56,927 nt of DNA from positions 77,231 through 134,157 of the forward strand of contig CAIJLV010000103.1 in assembly GCA_903821635.1 (NCBI GenBank). The letters run 5' to 3'. The DNA is from an uncultured Verrucomicrobiota bacterium (GTDB taxonomy: Bacteria > Verrucomicrobiota > Verrucomicrobiia > Limisphaerales > UBA9464). This document shows positions 1-9,895 of the stretch, piece after piece. Below the pieces are notes generated by a model that was given only the letters and a program-made list of their open reading frames with translations, searched no databases and was not told where the DNA came from. Both the position numbers and the translations under genes were made by a program. Each line of letters begins with the position of its first letter. Position 1 is the stretch's first letter.

Positions 1-326
1 CATAATTCGTTGGCGAAGGCGGGATGACGCGGTCCAGATTCACCGGTCCTATCGTCGTGCCAAAACCAGCGGTCCAATAGCCAAGCCGGAAGGAATGCAA
101 ATTGGATCGGATCTCTGAAGGCGCCCTTCTGATCCGCAAACAGGGCGGGCGCCCATAACCAGTTTTTCACACCACGAAGCCCCCAAGTTCCCGGGACATA
201 GGCCCCTGATACCGAAAGGGCCAGGTAGCTGCCGAGGTAAGCCGCCAAACACACCAACGCCCAGCGCACCGTTCGGAGCACGCGGCTTGGTTTCGCCGAG
301 TTGGCAATTGGGGGCTTACCGCTCAT
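1..326 (-). CDS. Hypothetical membrane-anchored protein, 3' end cut by window edge
   Basis: An open frame runs from an ATG at 326 to the left edge without a stop (108 codons seen). The N-terminus has a basic stretch (KPSRVLRTVRW) followed by one hydrophobic segment at about residues 22-42 (LVCLAAYLGSYLALSVSGAY), which suggests a signal anchor. A Trp-rich region follows (NWLWAPALF, PAWLLDRWFWHDD). The start lies 12 bases after the MoxR stop, so it is probably the last visible gene of the MoxR/DUF4159 operon. I do not recognise the family. DUF58 genes often follow moxR, but nothing here looks like DUF58. Confidence 0.6.
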   Translation of the reverse strand, partial: MSGKPPIANSAKPSRVLRTVRWALVCLAAYLGSYLALSVSGAYVPGTWGLRGVKNWLWAPALFADQKGAFRDPIQFAFLPAWLLDRWFWHDDRTGESGPRHPAFANEL

Positions 327-338
327 TGAATCAAAACC

Positions 339-1373
<1,035 letters not shown>

Positions 1374-1394
1374 GGGGATGGAATCGTCGCTGCG

Positions 1395-2348
1395 TCAGTG
1401 GGTCATCACGTAGAAAATGAGATTGATGCCGAGGGGATAGGAGATTTTCTCGGAGAAGTTGCGGAAGTAGAAGTCGCTTTCGCCTTCGCGTTCCCAGCCG
1501 TCGCCGTTGTCGGAATTGTGCGCGGCAAAGACCACGATTCGGCCTTGGTCGTCGAAGATCACGCGGTGGTGGACTTCCCGAGCGTCTTCGCGTTCCCAAG
1601 TGACGCCGCCGTTCCATTCGCTTTGGACGCCGAGGCCGACGTTGGGCACCTGCCCCTTGGCCTTGATGTCGAAGACGCAGTGGTAGAGCGGGTGATCGAG
1701 CGGGAGTTCGGTGAAGCGACGTTCGGGGAAGACCTGCAACATGACCTCTTCGAGATTCTCCCAGTCACGTTCGCCCCAGAAATCGTCGAGCATGAGAAAA
1801 CCACCGTTGAGCAGGTAATCGCGCAACCGCTTGACCTCGGAGTCGGTGAGGTAGAGGGCCCCAGGCTCGACGAGGTAAAGCCATGGATAGTCAAACAGGG
1901 CGTCGTCACCCAACTCGAGCACGCGCCCATCAGGGTCCACGCGGAGGGCGGTCATTTGCTGGAGGCGATACGACAAGTTGAGGTCGCTGTCGGGGATGTC
2001 CGTGGACCACCCGCCGCGCCCGCCGCGGCCGCCGTGCAAGTAACGGATGCGGGTAAAGGTGAAGACATCCTTCTCGAAGCCGACGGGGTTCTTCCACTCC
2101 GGCGTGCCGGTGCTGTGGGATTCCACTTCCCGGGCGGTGCGGATGCCGTCCGAAACTGAACTTTCGCCCCACCAAGCTCGCCGGCCACCACGGCGTTGGG
2201 CAAAGGCGAGTGAAGCCACCAAAAGAAAGCAAAACGCGACGGCAGCGGCCCGAAGCAAAGTCGGGCAGCCTGCCCGACTTGGCGCCGACATGCCTTCCAC
2301 CCCCACAGCAGGGGACAACTCGTCGGCGCTGGCTTCGGTCGGTTTCAT
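1395..2348 (-). CDS. DUF4159 domain protein, exported (copy 2)
   Basis: This 317-aa protein has a signal-peptide-like stretch (LLRAAAVAFCFLLVASLAFA) and then a DUF4159 domain. The domain includes FTFTRIRYLHGGRGGRGG, TDIPDSDLNLSYRLQQMT, a flat ThuA/glutamine-amidotransferase-like region (LLNGGFLMLDDFWGERDW) and a C-terminal NFSEKISYPLGINLIFYVMTH. DUF4159 proteins have no established activity. It is a paralogue of the next upstream gene, and the two share most of these blocks. I kept the ATG at 2348 because it lies 6 bases after the upstream stop. An internal ATG at 2291 would place the signal peptide closer to the N-terminus and is a good alternative. Confidence 0.85.
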   Translation of the reverse strand: MKPTEASADELSPAVGVEGMSAPSRAGCPTLLRAAAVAFCFLLVASLAFAQRRGGRRAWWGESSVSDGIRTAREVESHSTGTPEWKNPVGFEKDVFTFTRIRYLHGGRGGRGGWSTDIPDSDLNLSYRLQQMTALRVDPDGRVLELGDDALFDYPWLYLVEPGALYLTDSEVKRLRDYLLNGGFLMLDDFWGERDWENLEEVMLQVFPERRFTELPLDHPLYHCVFDIKAKGQVPNVGLGVQSEWNGGVTWEREDAREVHHRVIFDDQGRIVVFAAHNSDNGDGWEREGESDFYFRNFSEKISYPLGINLIFYVMTH

Positions 2349-2354
2349 CGGACG

Positions 2355-3386
2355 TCAGTGGGTTAGCACGTAGAAGATGAGGTTGACGCCGAGCGGGTAG
2401 GCGACCTTTTCGGAAAAGTTGTGGAAGTAATAATCACTCTCGCCCTCGCGTTCCCAGCCGTCGGACATGTCGGCGTTGTGCAGCGCCAGCACCATCAGCC
2501 GGCCCCGGTCGTCGGCGATGGCGCGGTGGTGCACCTCCATGGAATCGTCGCCGCCCTCCCAAGTCACCCCGCTCTGTTCGCTGGCGATGCCGAGGCGGAT
2601 GTTGGGCACTTGCACCTTGGCCTTGATGTCGAACACGCCGTGGTAGAGTGGATGCTCCAGCGGTAGTTCAAAAAACTCGCGCTCCGGGAAAACGAGTTTC
2701 ATCGCTTCCGCGCAGTTCGCCCATTCGCGGTCGCCGTGGAAGTCGGCCAGCAACAAAAAGCCGCCCTGCTGCAAGTGCCGCCGCAGGGCCAGCGCTTCTT
2801 CCTCCGTGAAGTTCAGCGAACCCGGCGCGGAAGCGAAGAGGAAGGGGTAGTCGCACAACTGGGCGTCGGTTGGCCGGATGAGCCGGCCGTTGGGGTCTAC
2901 GCGCAGCGACATCATCTGCTGGAGGCGATAGGATAAGTTCAGGTCGCTGTCCGGCAGGTCGGTGGTCCAGCCGCCGCTGCCGCGTCGCCGCCGGTCGGGG
3001 CTCTTGTCGTAACGGAGGCGCGTGAAGGTGAAGGCATCCGTCTCAAAGCCCGGCGGGTTGGTCCAGACCGGGGTTTCCACCGCGGTGCGCGACTCGACGT
3101 CGCGGGCAGTTTTGGTGCTCTCCGGGACCATCAATTCGCCGCCGCCCATAAAGCCGGATCCGCGGCGCTGGGCCAACGCCACCGCCGCGACCAAGAAGAT
3201 TACGCCACAGGAAATTTGGCGGACGCGGGAAGCCCCAATGCCGGCACCGCGGAGCCGAGCGATGCCCGATGAGGCCGGGGAAGGAAGTGAGGCTGGCTCG
3301 CTCTTCGCTTCCGGGTAGGGCTCGGCCGACCGCGGCGGTGCCGCTGGTGGAGTCAGGTGGGGCAAGCGGGCGGGTTGAGGGCTCAT
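2355..3386 (-). CDS. DUF4159 domain protein, exported (copy 1)
   Basis: This 343-aa protein has a long N-terminal region, a hydrophobic export segment (ISCGVIFLVAAVALA, about residues 62-76) and a DUF4159 domain. The domain carries FTFTRLRYDKSPDRRRRGSG, TDLPDSDLNLSYRLQQMM, FLLLADFHGDREWANC and NFSEKVAYPLGVNLIFYVLTH. Function is unknown. The tandem paralogue downstream suggests a duplicated pair acting with MoxR. The frame is open further upstream, but that part overlaps the preceding TPR gene. The ATG at 3386 overlaps that gene's TGA (ATGA), which supports this start and translational coupling. Confidence 0.85.
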   Translation of the reverse strand: MSPQPARLPHLTPPAAPPRSAEPYPEAKSEPASLPSPASSGIARLRGAGIGASRVRQISCGVIFLVAAVALAQRRGSGFMGGGELMVPESTKTARDVESRTAVETPVWTNPPGFETDAFTFTRLRYDKSPDRRRRGSGGWTTDLPDSDLNLSYRLQQMMSLRVDPNGRLIRPTDAQLCDYPFLFASAPGSLNFTEEEALALRRHLQQGGFLLLADFHGDREWANCAEAMKLVFPEREFFELPLEHPLYHGVFDIKAKVQVPNIRLGIASEQSGVTWEGGDDSMEVHHRAIADDRGRLMVLALHNADMSDGWEREGESDYYFHNFSEKVAYPLGVNLIFYVLTH

Positions 3387-5353
3387 GGTTGGGCGGCGGC
3401 GTCCGCGGACTTGGGGCCGGGCGGCAATTTGAGCAGCAGTTCCAGCGCGTCGCGATGGCGCGGGGCATCTTCGAGCGCCCGGAGCACGTGCCGGCGGGAG
3501 GCGGTCGGGTCGGTCGGTTCCAGCAGGCGTGCGAGTTGAAAGTGGATGTCCGGCGGGTTCGGTGGATCGAGTTCGAGTTGGGTGCGCCAGGCGTCGATGG
3601 CCAACGGTGGATTGCCGGTCTTTTCGGCGGCCCGGGCCAAGTGGCGATACGGGGCGGGCACCAGCGGATTCACCGCGAGGTAGCGGCGGGCGGCTTTCTG
3701 AACTTCGGTCCAATCACCAGCCGCGGTCCCGAGTTCTAGCAGGCGCAAGTTGGCCTCGGCGGCTTCGGCGTCGTGCTCCACCCAGCGCAGCAGCACCCCG
3801 CGCTCTAGGTTGGTTTCGCCGAGCGAACGGTGGGCCAAGGTAAGTAAGGCGTAGGCGGAATCGCGGCCCTTTTGGGTTGGATATTCGGTGACCAGTTTTT
3901 CCAGCGGGGCCTTGGCGGCCGACCAATCTTTGGCGCCGACATGTTTCGCCGCGAGGTAGCGCAGCGCCCAGTAGTTTGCCGGCCGCCCCTCGGCCCACTT
4001 CAGCATTTGGGCCTCGGAGGCAGGCCCAGCGGGTCGCTTGGGTGTTTCCTCGCCGCCGCCCAGCAATCGGCTGAGCAGGTTGGTGGCGGTGATCGTGGCG
4101 GCGCCTTCGAAGTCGGGCTTCGTAAAGTCGAGGCCGGGCGCCAACGCGTTGGCCTTGGCGCGGGCGAATTCGGCGAAGTCTTTTTCCAGGCTGGCGAGTC
4201 GGGTCGTGTGCTTTTCCAAGGCGTCGTTAATGAACGCGCCTTCGCCGAGGTCGCGCAGGATGGCCTGCACCCGGTCGAGGCCGAAGCGTTCGATTAGGAA
4301 TTCCACGACGAGGGAGGCTTCGTAGTAGGCAAATTGAAGGTGCAGCGGGGTCTTGGGCGTGAGGAAGGCTGCGCTCAGGCGCTCGATGGGCACGAGGTCT
4401 TGTTCGAGAATCATCTCGCGGTAGCGCGGGGTGAGTCGCTCACCCCAGGCGGGATTGGCTTGGCGTTCCTCGTAGGTGGAGATGCCCTCGCTCAGCCAGC
4501 GCGGCATCTTGTTTTTGGTCAGAGTGAGCGTTACGACATGACCAAACTCGTGCCAGAGCACGGCTTCCCAATTGACCGGGTTGCCCCGGTTGGCGGCGGG
4601 GCTGTTGGCGGTGATCACGCTGCCGAAACAGACGCCGAGGTAGCCCGGATTGTCGGGCATACCGAAGGTCCGCACGCCAAAGTCTTTCTGGGAGGCAAAG
4701 ATCTCCACGGTCGTGCGCTCGGCGAGTTGGAGGCCATATTTGGCGGTGAGCCGCGTGCGGGCGGCGGCGAGCAACTCCAGCACGCGCGGGCCATAGATGG
4801 CGGCCTCGCGGGAATCCATCCGGACGAGAAAATGAGCGTTCGTCAGCGCGGCATACTTCCGCATCGTGTCGCGCAGGGTCACGAGGTTGAACGCGGCCAC
4901 ATCGTAGCCGTCTAGGGCGTTGACCTCGTCGGCGAGCTGCCAGCCTTCGTCCTCCTGCCCGAGGCGCAGCAAGTCGCTGGCGAGTTGCGCTTTGGCGGGC
5001 AGATAGCCGGGATCGAACTTCAGGGCCTGCCGCTGCCGGGCGGCGCCTTCAGCGAAACGATATTTCTCGGAAAGCTTGCGGCCGATGAGGTGGTCCACCC
5101 GCGGGTTGGCGGGGGCAAATTTCAGCGCGGAATCTCGGGCCGCGGTTTCGGCGGCGGTATCATGGCGCAGATGGGCTAGCACGGCGCGGAACGCCCACGC
5201 ATCGGGGTGCCAGGGATTGACCTGGGTGACCTCGGCCAGCGCCTTGAGCGAGGAGTCGTAATTTTCGCCGTCCAAGTGGTTTTCCGCGAGCAGCAGCAAC
5301 GTGGGGACGTGGCGTGGATTTGCCTTTAACGCCCCCTCGACGGCGGCACCCAT
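3383..5353 (-). CDS. TPR protein with peptidase-MA-like metalloprotease domain (main part; probably frameshifted from the upstream ORF)
   Basis: The 656-aa frame has TPR-like helical repeats at the N-terminus (about residues 1-140), a zincin domain and more TPR-like repeats at the C-terminus. The zincin shows LWHEFGHVV (an HExxH zinc site) and, about 20 residues later, WLSEGISTYEE, whose glutamate would be the third ligand of a gluzincin of the peptidase MA type. The ATG shares its A with the TGA of the upstream ORF (TGATG). However, the same frame continues upstream as FGLARAHAEGDRKL, which reads as TPR sequence. I infer one gene of about 880 codons (3383-6030) with a one-base shift near 5391-5400. 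It overlaps the following DUF4159 gene by 4 bases. Confidence 0.75.
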   Translation of the reverse strand: MGAAVEGALKANPRHVPTLLLLAENHLDGENYDSSLKALAEVTQVNPWHPDAWAFRAVLAHLRHDTAAETAARDSALKFAPANPRVDHLIGRKLSEKYRFAEGAARQRQALKFDPGYLPAKAQLASDLLRLGQEDEGWQLADEVNALDGYDVAAFNLVTLRDTMRKYAALTNAHFLVRMDSREAAIYGPRVLELLAAARTRLTAKYGLQLAERTTVEIFASQKDFGVRTFGMPDNPGYLGVCFGSVITANSPAANRGNPVNWEAVLWHEFGHVVTLTLTKNKMPRWLSEGISTYEERQANPAWGERLTPRYREMILEQDLVPIERLSAAFLTPKTPLHLQFAYYEASLVVEFLIERFGLDRVQAILRDLGEGAFINDALEKHTTRLASLEKDFAEFARAKANALAPGLDFTKPDFEGAATITATNLLSRLLGGGEETPKRPAGPASEAQMLKWAEGRPANYWALRYLAAKHVGAKDWSAAKAPLEKLVTEYPTQKGRDSAYALLTLAHRSLGETNLERGVLLRWVEHDAEAAEANLRLLELGTAAGDWTEVQKAARRYLAVNPLVPAPYRHLARAAEKTGNPPLAIDAWRTQLELDPPNPPDIHFQLARLLEPTDPTASRRHVLRALEDAPRHRDALELLLKLPPGPKSADAAAQP

Positions 5354-6030
5354 CAGCTTGCGGTCGCCTTCCGCGTGGGCTCGGGCGAGACCGAACGCAG
5401 TTCGGCATCGTCCGGGATCTGCTTCAAACCCTCTTCAAATGCTTTGGCGGCCAAGGCGGCATCGTGCTTTTCCAAGGCGAGCTCACCGCGGGCGAGGTAA
5501 ACGTCGCGGAGTTTCGGTTCCGCCTGTTGCACGGGTGAGTAGATCTTTTCGAGCACCTCCTTGGGATCGGCGCCCAATAGCAGCGCGGCCCGTCCAAAGG
5601 CCACCCGGCTCTTGGCCTCCCGCGAACCCATGCGGTTGCTGACGAGAAATTTCACCCGCTCCAGCATTTCGGCGGCGTTGGTGGTGTCTCCGTGGCTAAG
5701 AAACGCGTCGCGGGCCTGCCAGACGAGGCGGACACTGCGCCCGTTGCGGGCAATGGCATTGGTCGCGGCCGAGCGCGCCTCGGGATAACGGCCGAGCGTC
5801 AGCAAGCTCCGCAGGCGCAGGTGCAACCAGTCTTCGTCGTTGGGCAGCTTTTCGAGGCCGCTTTCCGCCGCTTCGAGGGCGGCGGGGTAACGGCCGGCGC
5901 GAAAGTGGGTCTCCGCCTCCTCCAAGGAGTCGGCCGCCAGTCGGAGACTGCCCAGCGCCACCGCGATCCCGAGCCAAAGTCCACAGCGCAGGGCCAAGCC
6001 AAGGCGATGGGGGCAAGCGGGGAAAATCAT
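5353..6030 (-). CDS. N-terminal part of the exported TPR/peptidase-MA-like protein (separated by apparent frameshift)
   Basis: This ORF encodes a signal peptide (LALRCGLWLGIAVALGSLRLAA) and TPR-type repeats such as EEAETHFRAGRYPAALEAAESG and DVYLARGELALEKHDAALAAKAFEEGL. It then ends in a low-complexity tail (SVSPEPTRKATAS) that does not look like TPR sequence. In the neighbouring frame the sequence continues naturally as FGLARAHAEGDRKLMGAAVEG. The most likely explanation is a one-base deletion in the strain or in the assembly. The TGATG overlap also allows two coupled genes. ATG 6030 was chosen because it starts the signal peptide; 17 upstream codons from 6081 are possible but less likely. 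Confidence 0.65.
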   Translation of the reverse strand: MIFPACPHRLGLALRCGLWLGIAVALGSLRLAADSLEEAETHFRAGRYPAALEAAESGLEKLPNDEDWLHLRLRSLLTLGRYPEARSAATNAIARNGRSVRLVWQARDAFLSHGDTTNAAEMLERVKFLVSNRMGSREAKSRVAFGRAALLLGADPKEVLEKIYSPVQQAEPKLRDVYLARGELALEKHDAALAAKAFEEGLKQIPDDAELRSVSPEPTRKATAS

Positions 6031-6190
6031 GGCCAACTGTTCGCCGCGGGACTGGCAATGCTCAAGCCGCCACACAGGCAAAGTGGTGACGTGCCGGACG
6101 TGGATTTGGTTTCAGGAAGTTCGCCGCCGGTTCACGGCGGGCCTTCGGCCTTGTCAGTCGCGGTCCCGGCGGCATGCTCCGGCCCTTAAT

Positions 6191-7294
6191 ATGCTCAAGG
6201 CTGGCATCGTTGGTTTGCCGAACGTTGGCAAGTCCACTCTCTTTAACGCTGTAACCCGCACCCGTAAGGCGCAGGCAGCAAACTACCCGTTTTGCACGAT
6301 CGACCCGAATGTCGGCGTCGTGACTGTGCCCGATGACCGCCTGGAGGTGCTCCAAAAGATCGCCAAGACCAGTGTCGTGATCCCGGCGGCAATCGAGTTC
6401 GTCGACATTGCCGGACTGGTGAAGGGGGCCAGCGCCGGTGAAGGTCTCGGGAACAAGTTCCTCACCCACATTCGCGAAGTAGATGCGATCGTGCAGGTCG
6501 TCCGGTGCTTCGAGGATGCCGACATTCATCACGTCGCGGGCAGCGTGGACCCGGTGCGCGACATCGAGATCATCACCACCGAACTCGTCCTCGCCGACCT
6601 CGAAGCCGTCAACAAACGCCTCGAAAAAGTCGCCAAAGACGCCAAACGCGGCGACAAGGCCGCGTTGGCCGAGCAGAGCGTGTTGCAGAAACTTCAGCCG
6701 CATCTGAACGAGGTTAAACCGGCCATCACGCTGGAACTGACCCCGGAGGAAAAGGCGCTCTCGCGGACCTTTTGGCTGATGACCGACAAGCCCACCATCT
6801 TCGCCTGCAACGTGAAGGAAGGCGACTTGGCTACGGCCGACTCCAATCCCTACGTGCTCAAGGTGCGCGAATACGTGCAGAGCCATCTCGCCTGCGAAGC
6901 CGTCATCATCTCGGCCCAAATCGAAAGCGATCTCGTGGACTTGGCCCCGGAGGAGGCGAAGGAATTTCTCAATGCCCTCGGGGTGCAGGAATCCGGCGTC
7001 GGTGGCCTGATTCGGGCGACGTATCATCTGCTCGGTCTGCGGACCTATTTCACCGCCGGCGAGAAGGAAGTCCGCGCCTGGACTATTCACGTTGGCGACA
7101 CGGCCCCCAAGGCGGCGGGCGTCATCCACAGCGATTTCGAGCGGGGTTTCATCAAGGCCGAGACGGTCGCCTACAAAGATCTCGTGGAATGCGGGTCGGT
7201 TGCGTCCGCCCGCGATAAGGGGCTCTACCGCATGGAAGGTAAGGAATACGTCGTGGCGGATGGCGACGTGCTGGTCTTCAAGTTTAACGTGTAG
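6191..7294 (+). CDS. ychF: Ribosome-binding ATPase YchF (Obg-family, TRAFAC class)
   Basis: This 367-aa cytoplasmic P-loop protein binds ribosomes and hydrolyses ATP in preference to GTP. It shows the G1 loop GLPNVGKST at residues 7-15, the YchF block [11 protein letters not shown]3 [10 protein letters not shown], a coiled-coil insert ([20 protein letters not shown]) and a C-terminal TGS domain ([17 protein letters not shown] and [14 protein letters not shown]). Length matches the usual 363 or so. The start at 6191 gives the canonical [10 protein letters not shown]; the frame is open upstream only by chance. It diverges from the TPR operon and converges on scpB, with a terminator between. Confidence 0.96.
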   Translation: MLKAGIVGLPNVGKSTLFNAVTRTRKAQAANYPFCTIDPNVGVVTVPDDRLEVLQKIAKTSVVIPAAIEFVDIAGLVKGASAGEGLGNKFLTHIREVDAIVQVVRCFEDADIHHVAGSVDPVRDIEIITTELVLADLEAVNKRLEKVAKDAKRGDKAALAEQSVLQKLQPHLNEVKPAITLELTPEEKALSRTFWLMTDKPTIFACNVKEGDLATADSNPYVLKVREYVQSHLACEAVIISAQIESDLVDLAPEEAKEFLNALGVQESGVGGLIRATYHLLGLRTYFTAGEKEVRAWTIHVGDTAPKAAGVIHSDFERGFIKAETVAYKDLVECGSVASARDKGLYRMEGKEYVVADGDVLVFKFNV

Positions 7295-7362
7295 TGCCGG
7301 CTGAAAAACCCGCTGGGTAAGGCGGTAAATCCCCGCTTTCCCCACTTGGTTCCGGTTCGTTT

Positions 7363-7390
7363 GGGCGCCCCCAGGGACCGCCCTTTTTTT
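7363..7390 (+). terminator. Rho-independent terminator after ychF
   Basis: GGGCG (7363-7367) can pair with CGCCC (7379-7383) around an 11-base C/G-rich loop, and a run of seven T follows directly. It lies about 70 bases after the ychF stop and before the convergent scpB end. Confidence 0.5.
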
Positions 7391-7423
7391 GGGGGGACTC
7401 CCGAAACTGAATTCACCCGGCGA

Positions 7424-8152
7424 TTACGCCGCCTCGGGAGCCGTCGGGGCTTCGGGGGCGGCGGCCGGACTCGCTTCCGCCGGGGCGGTTTCACTGGGAA
7501 CCGCTGCATCCGGCGCGCCGGGGGCGGCGGGCTCAAGCGTCAGGAGTGCCTCGGGCCGCTGTGCGGGAATGCGCCGCAATTCGTCCGCCGCGGGTAGGCT
7601 GCCGAGGGAATCCAGACCGAAGTATTCCAGAAACGCCGAAGTGGTCACGTATTGCATGGGGCGACCGATGACTTCCGCCCGTCCGCCTTCGCAAATGAGG
7701 CCGCGTTCCTTGAGCGTCACCACCACCGCGTCCACCGCCACCCCGCGGATCTGTTCGATTTCAGCGCGCGTCACCGGCTGCCGGTAAGCCACCACGGCCA
7801 AGGTTTCCAACGCGGGTTGGGACAGTTTTGGCGGCCGGCTTTTTGCGCCGGCAAAGGCGCGTAACCACGGACCGAATTCCGCCTTGGTCACAAACTGCCA
7901 GGCACCCGCCACACACAGCAGCGTATAGCTTCGCCCCGCCGCGGCGTGCTCCCGGGCCAATTCCGCCAGCGCCTCCTCGATTTTTGCCGGGGGCAATTTT
8001 CGCCCGCTGCGGACGGCCTCGACGGCCCCCTCTTCGTCCGCCGCCCGGGTGAGGATATCGCGTAGATCGCTCACGGATAGGGGCTTCGGTGAAGCCATCA
8101 ACAGTGACTCGATCACAAACTTCAACTCGGTGAACAATAGTTCCTGAACCAT
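7424..8152 (-). CDS. scpB: Segregation and condensation protein B
   Basis: This 242-aa protein is the winged-helix kleisin-partner subunit of the SMC-ScpA-ScpB complex, which organises and helps segregate the chromosome. Recognisable blocks are LKFVIESLLMASPKPLSVSDL at the N-terminus, then LSQPALETLAVVAYRQPVTRAEIEQIRGVAVD and GRAEVIGRPMQYVTTSAFLEYFGL. The C-terminus is a low-complexity Ala/Pro/Glu tail (about 40 residues), common in GC-rich genomes. scpA lies 129 bases upstream on the same strand, consistent with joint expression. Confidence 0.93.
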   Translation of the reverse strand: MVQELLFTELKFVIESLLMASPKPLSVSDLRDILTRAADEEGAVEAVRSGRKLPPAKIEEALAELAREHAAAGRSYTLLCVAGAWQFVTKAEFGPWLRAFAGAKSRPPKLSQPALETLAVVAYRQPVTRAEIEQIRGVAVDAVVVTLKERGLICEGGRAEVIGRPMQYVTTSAFLEYFGLDSLGSLPAADELRRIPAQRPEALLTLEPAAPGAPDAAVPSETAPAEASPAAAPEAPTAPEAA

Positions 8153-8281
8153 CGCAAAATATTTTTGATCCCGACTTTCAACCTGTGGCCTGCCGTCCGG
8201 CAGTTACCCACTGACCTTCGTTCCGCACGCCCCGGTTCCAGCTTTCACGGCGCTTGCCCGGAAATGCCGAATGGGGGCCAT

Positions 8282-9091
8282 TTAAGCCAGTTGGGTCTCA
8301 TCCAAACTGGAAATCAAGGGCGTCGAGGGCGGCCACGACCCCTCGGGGCCCGTTTCAGCCGGGGCCGCCGCCTCAACGTCGATCTCGCCAAATTCGTCAT
8401 TTTGAACCAAGGCGATCTGCTTCATGCGGGTGAGTTCCAGCATCGCCAAAAAGATGCATACAACTTCGGCGCGTGACGTGGCCATTTCAAAGAGTTCGCT
8501 GAACCGAACCCGGGCGCGACTGAGCAGAAGCACACGCAGCGATTCGATTTTTTCGCTGACCGTGTGCGGGTCGGCGTTGATCTCGCGCACCTCGGCCCGG
8601 TCCCCGAAGCGCTTGAGGATCTGGCTGACGGCATTGACGAGTTCGAAGATCGAAACGTCGCGCGGCTTGAGGTTCGACTCGCGGGCGGCGAATTCCAAAG
8701 TGCCGGGCTGGCGTTCGTAGATGTTGCCCATCTCCACTTCTCGGACCTGCAACTGCGCCGCCGCGTCCTTGAACTTCTTGTATTCAACCAAGCGCCGGAT
8801 GAGTTCAAAGCGGGGATCGTCTTCATCGGGGTCGTCGCCCAGCGGTTTGGCCTGCTGTTCAACCGGCAGCAATTCCCGGCTTTTGATGTAGATGAGCGTC
8901 GCGGCCATCACGAGAAACTCCCCGGCTACCTCCAAGTCGAGTTCCCGCATTTGATCAATGTAGGTGACGAACTCGGTGGCGATCTGGGTGAGGTTGACTT
9001 TGTAAATGTCGACCTCCTGCTTCTTCACGAGGTGAAGCAACAGGTCGAGAGGACCTTCAAAAACCTCAAACTGGACGCGGTATTCGCTCAT
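8282..9091 (-). CDS. scpA: Segregation and condensation protein A
   Basis: This 269-aa protein is the kleisin of the bacterial SMC complex. The family N-terminus is clear: VQFEVFEGPLDLLLHLVKKQ, then EVDIYKVNLTQIATEFVTYI and LEVAGEFLVMAATLIYIKSRELLP. The C-terminal winged-helix region includes SRAEVVCIFLAMLELTRMKQIALVQ. The ATG at 9091 was chosen because it begins directly before the conserved block; the frame extends 24 codons further but without similarity. It precedes scpB, which is a common pairing. Confidence 0.94.
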   Translation of the reverse strand: MSEYRVQFEVFEGPLDLLLHLVKKQEVDIYKVNLTQIATEFVTYIDQMRELDLEVAGEFLVMAATLIYIKSRELLPVEQQAKPLGDDPDEDDPRFELIRRLVEYKKFKDAAAQLQVREVEMGNIYERQPGTLEFAARESNLKPRDVSIFELVNAVSQILKRFGDRAEVREINADPHTVSEKIESLRVLLLSRARVRFSELFEMATSRAEVVCIFLAMLELTRMKQIALVQNDEFGEIDVEAAAPAETGPEGSWPPSTPLISSLDETQLA

Positions 9092-9715
9092 TGGCTCCGG
9101 AAAGGGTTCCGGGTCCGTGCAGCCTAGGGAAGCCAACGGATACTTGGCAACGGCGGGTTGCACCCGATCCCGTCCTCACACGGCCGTGGATGACGCAGGA
9201 AGCTGAATCGGCAGCCCAGTGGGTCGCCCCCTTTCGGGCTGGGGACGTTTTTTGCCGATCAAACCCAGGGCGTGGCCTTGGGCTGGCATGGGCCGCGCCG
9301 TTGGCGCTCAAATCCGGCGGTGGTGCACACGTCGGTCCCCTAGCCTTCGGTGGTGATGGCCTTGCTCACGCCCCCGCCCCAACGCCAACGGCGTTGAAAC
9401 ACTCAGCCCAGGGTCGGCGCGCAGCCTGAGCGCCGACCCTGGGAGTGTGCAGGCAACCCCTTCAGGGTTGCGATCCATTGCCGCACCGGAACCCAGGGTA
9501 GCCTCGCCGACTCGGCAACCGCTGGGCTGAATGACGGAACGCCGTTGGCGTTCGGGCAGGATGTGCTCCGGTCCGGTGGGGAGGGGGCGAAGTGCGAATG
9601 CAGAAGTCCGAATTGCGAAGGCGCTCCACCCTCTCCGCCTCGACCGGGGAGCGGGCCGGGGTGAGGTGTCGAGTCGTCAGTTCGGCATTCCGAATTCGTC
9701 CTTCGACATTTTCCA
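9092..9715. other. Non-coding stretch with structured inverted repeats
   Basis: I see no real gene here. The ORFs in this stretch read as translated repeat sequence (for example PHPGPLPGRGGEGG, a motif often produced by dispersed GC-rich repeats). The stretch holds several perfect or near-perfect inverted repeats, listed separately. It separates scpA from a decayed restriction-modification locus and may be scar sequence from insertions and deletions. Confidence 0.6.
9407..9443. repeat. 14-bp perfect inverted repeat
   Basis: CCCAGGGTCGGCGC (9407-9420) is the exact reverse complement of GCGCCGACCCTGGG (9430-9443), with a 9-base spacer. Within 150 bases are further small palindromes: AACGCC-aac-GGCGTT near 9381, GCAACCC-cttca-GGGTTGC near 9453 and AACGCC-gtt-GGCGTT near 9539. 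Together they look like a dispersed structured intergenic repeat of the kind common in Verrucomicrobiota and Planctomycetota. Confidence 0.7.
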
Positions 9716-9885
9716 CTCTGTGGCTTGGTCGGCGACGGCCCGCTGAATGTCGTAGATGCTGATGTAATCGCCGAAGACCGCCCGCGTGTTCGCGTTCGTC
9801 TTTTTCGATGGGCGTGTCGGTGAAGCTGATGAAGCCCGCGTTCGGCAGCGTTTCGTGCGCGTTGCGCGCCGCACGAATGAGTGCT
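9716..9885 (-). pseudogene. hsdR: Remnant of type I restriction enzyme R subunit (hsdR)
   Basis: Two short pieces of HsdR lie in adjacent frames. The first reads [27 protein letters not shown], which covers the helicase TGTP-type motif (here TDTP). After a one-base loss in the A-run near 9809 the second reads [23 protein letters not shown] and then ADQAT. This order, TPIEK followed by [19 protein letters not shown], is characteristic of HsdR. Everything before and after is missing: the piece starts just after the OLD-type gene and ends in repeat-like sequence. It cannot encode a working enzyme. Confidence 0.85.
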
Positions 9886-9895
9886 CAGGGGTATG

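Noticed and set aside
3387..3713. N-terminal extension of the first DUF4159 ORF (110 codons)
   Set aside because: It overlaps the TPR gene, is basic and low in complexity, and the ATGA junction at 3386 supports the shorter start.
6062..7345. Minus-strand ORF of 427 codons
   Set aside because: Antisense shadow of ychF.
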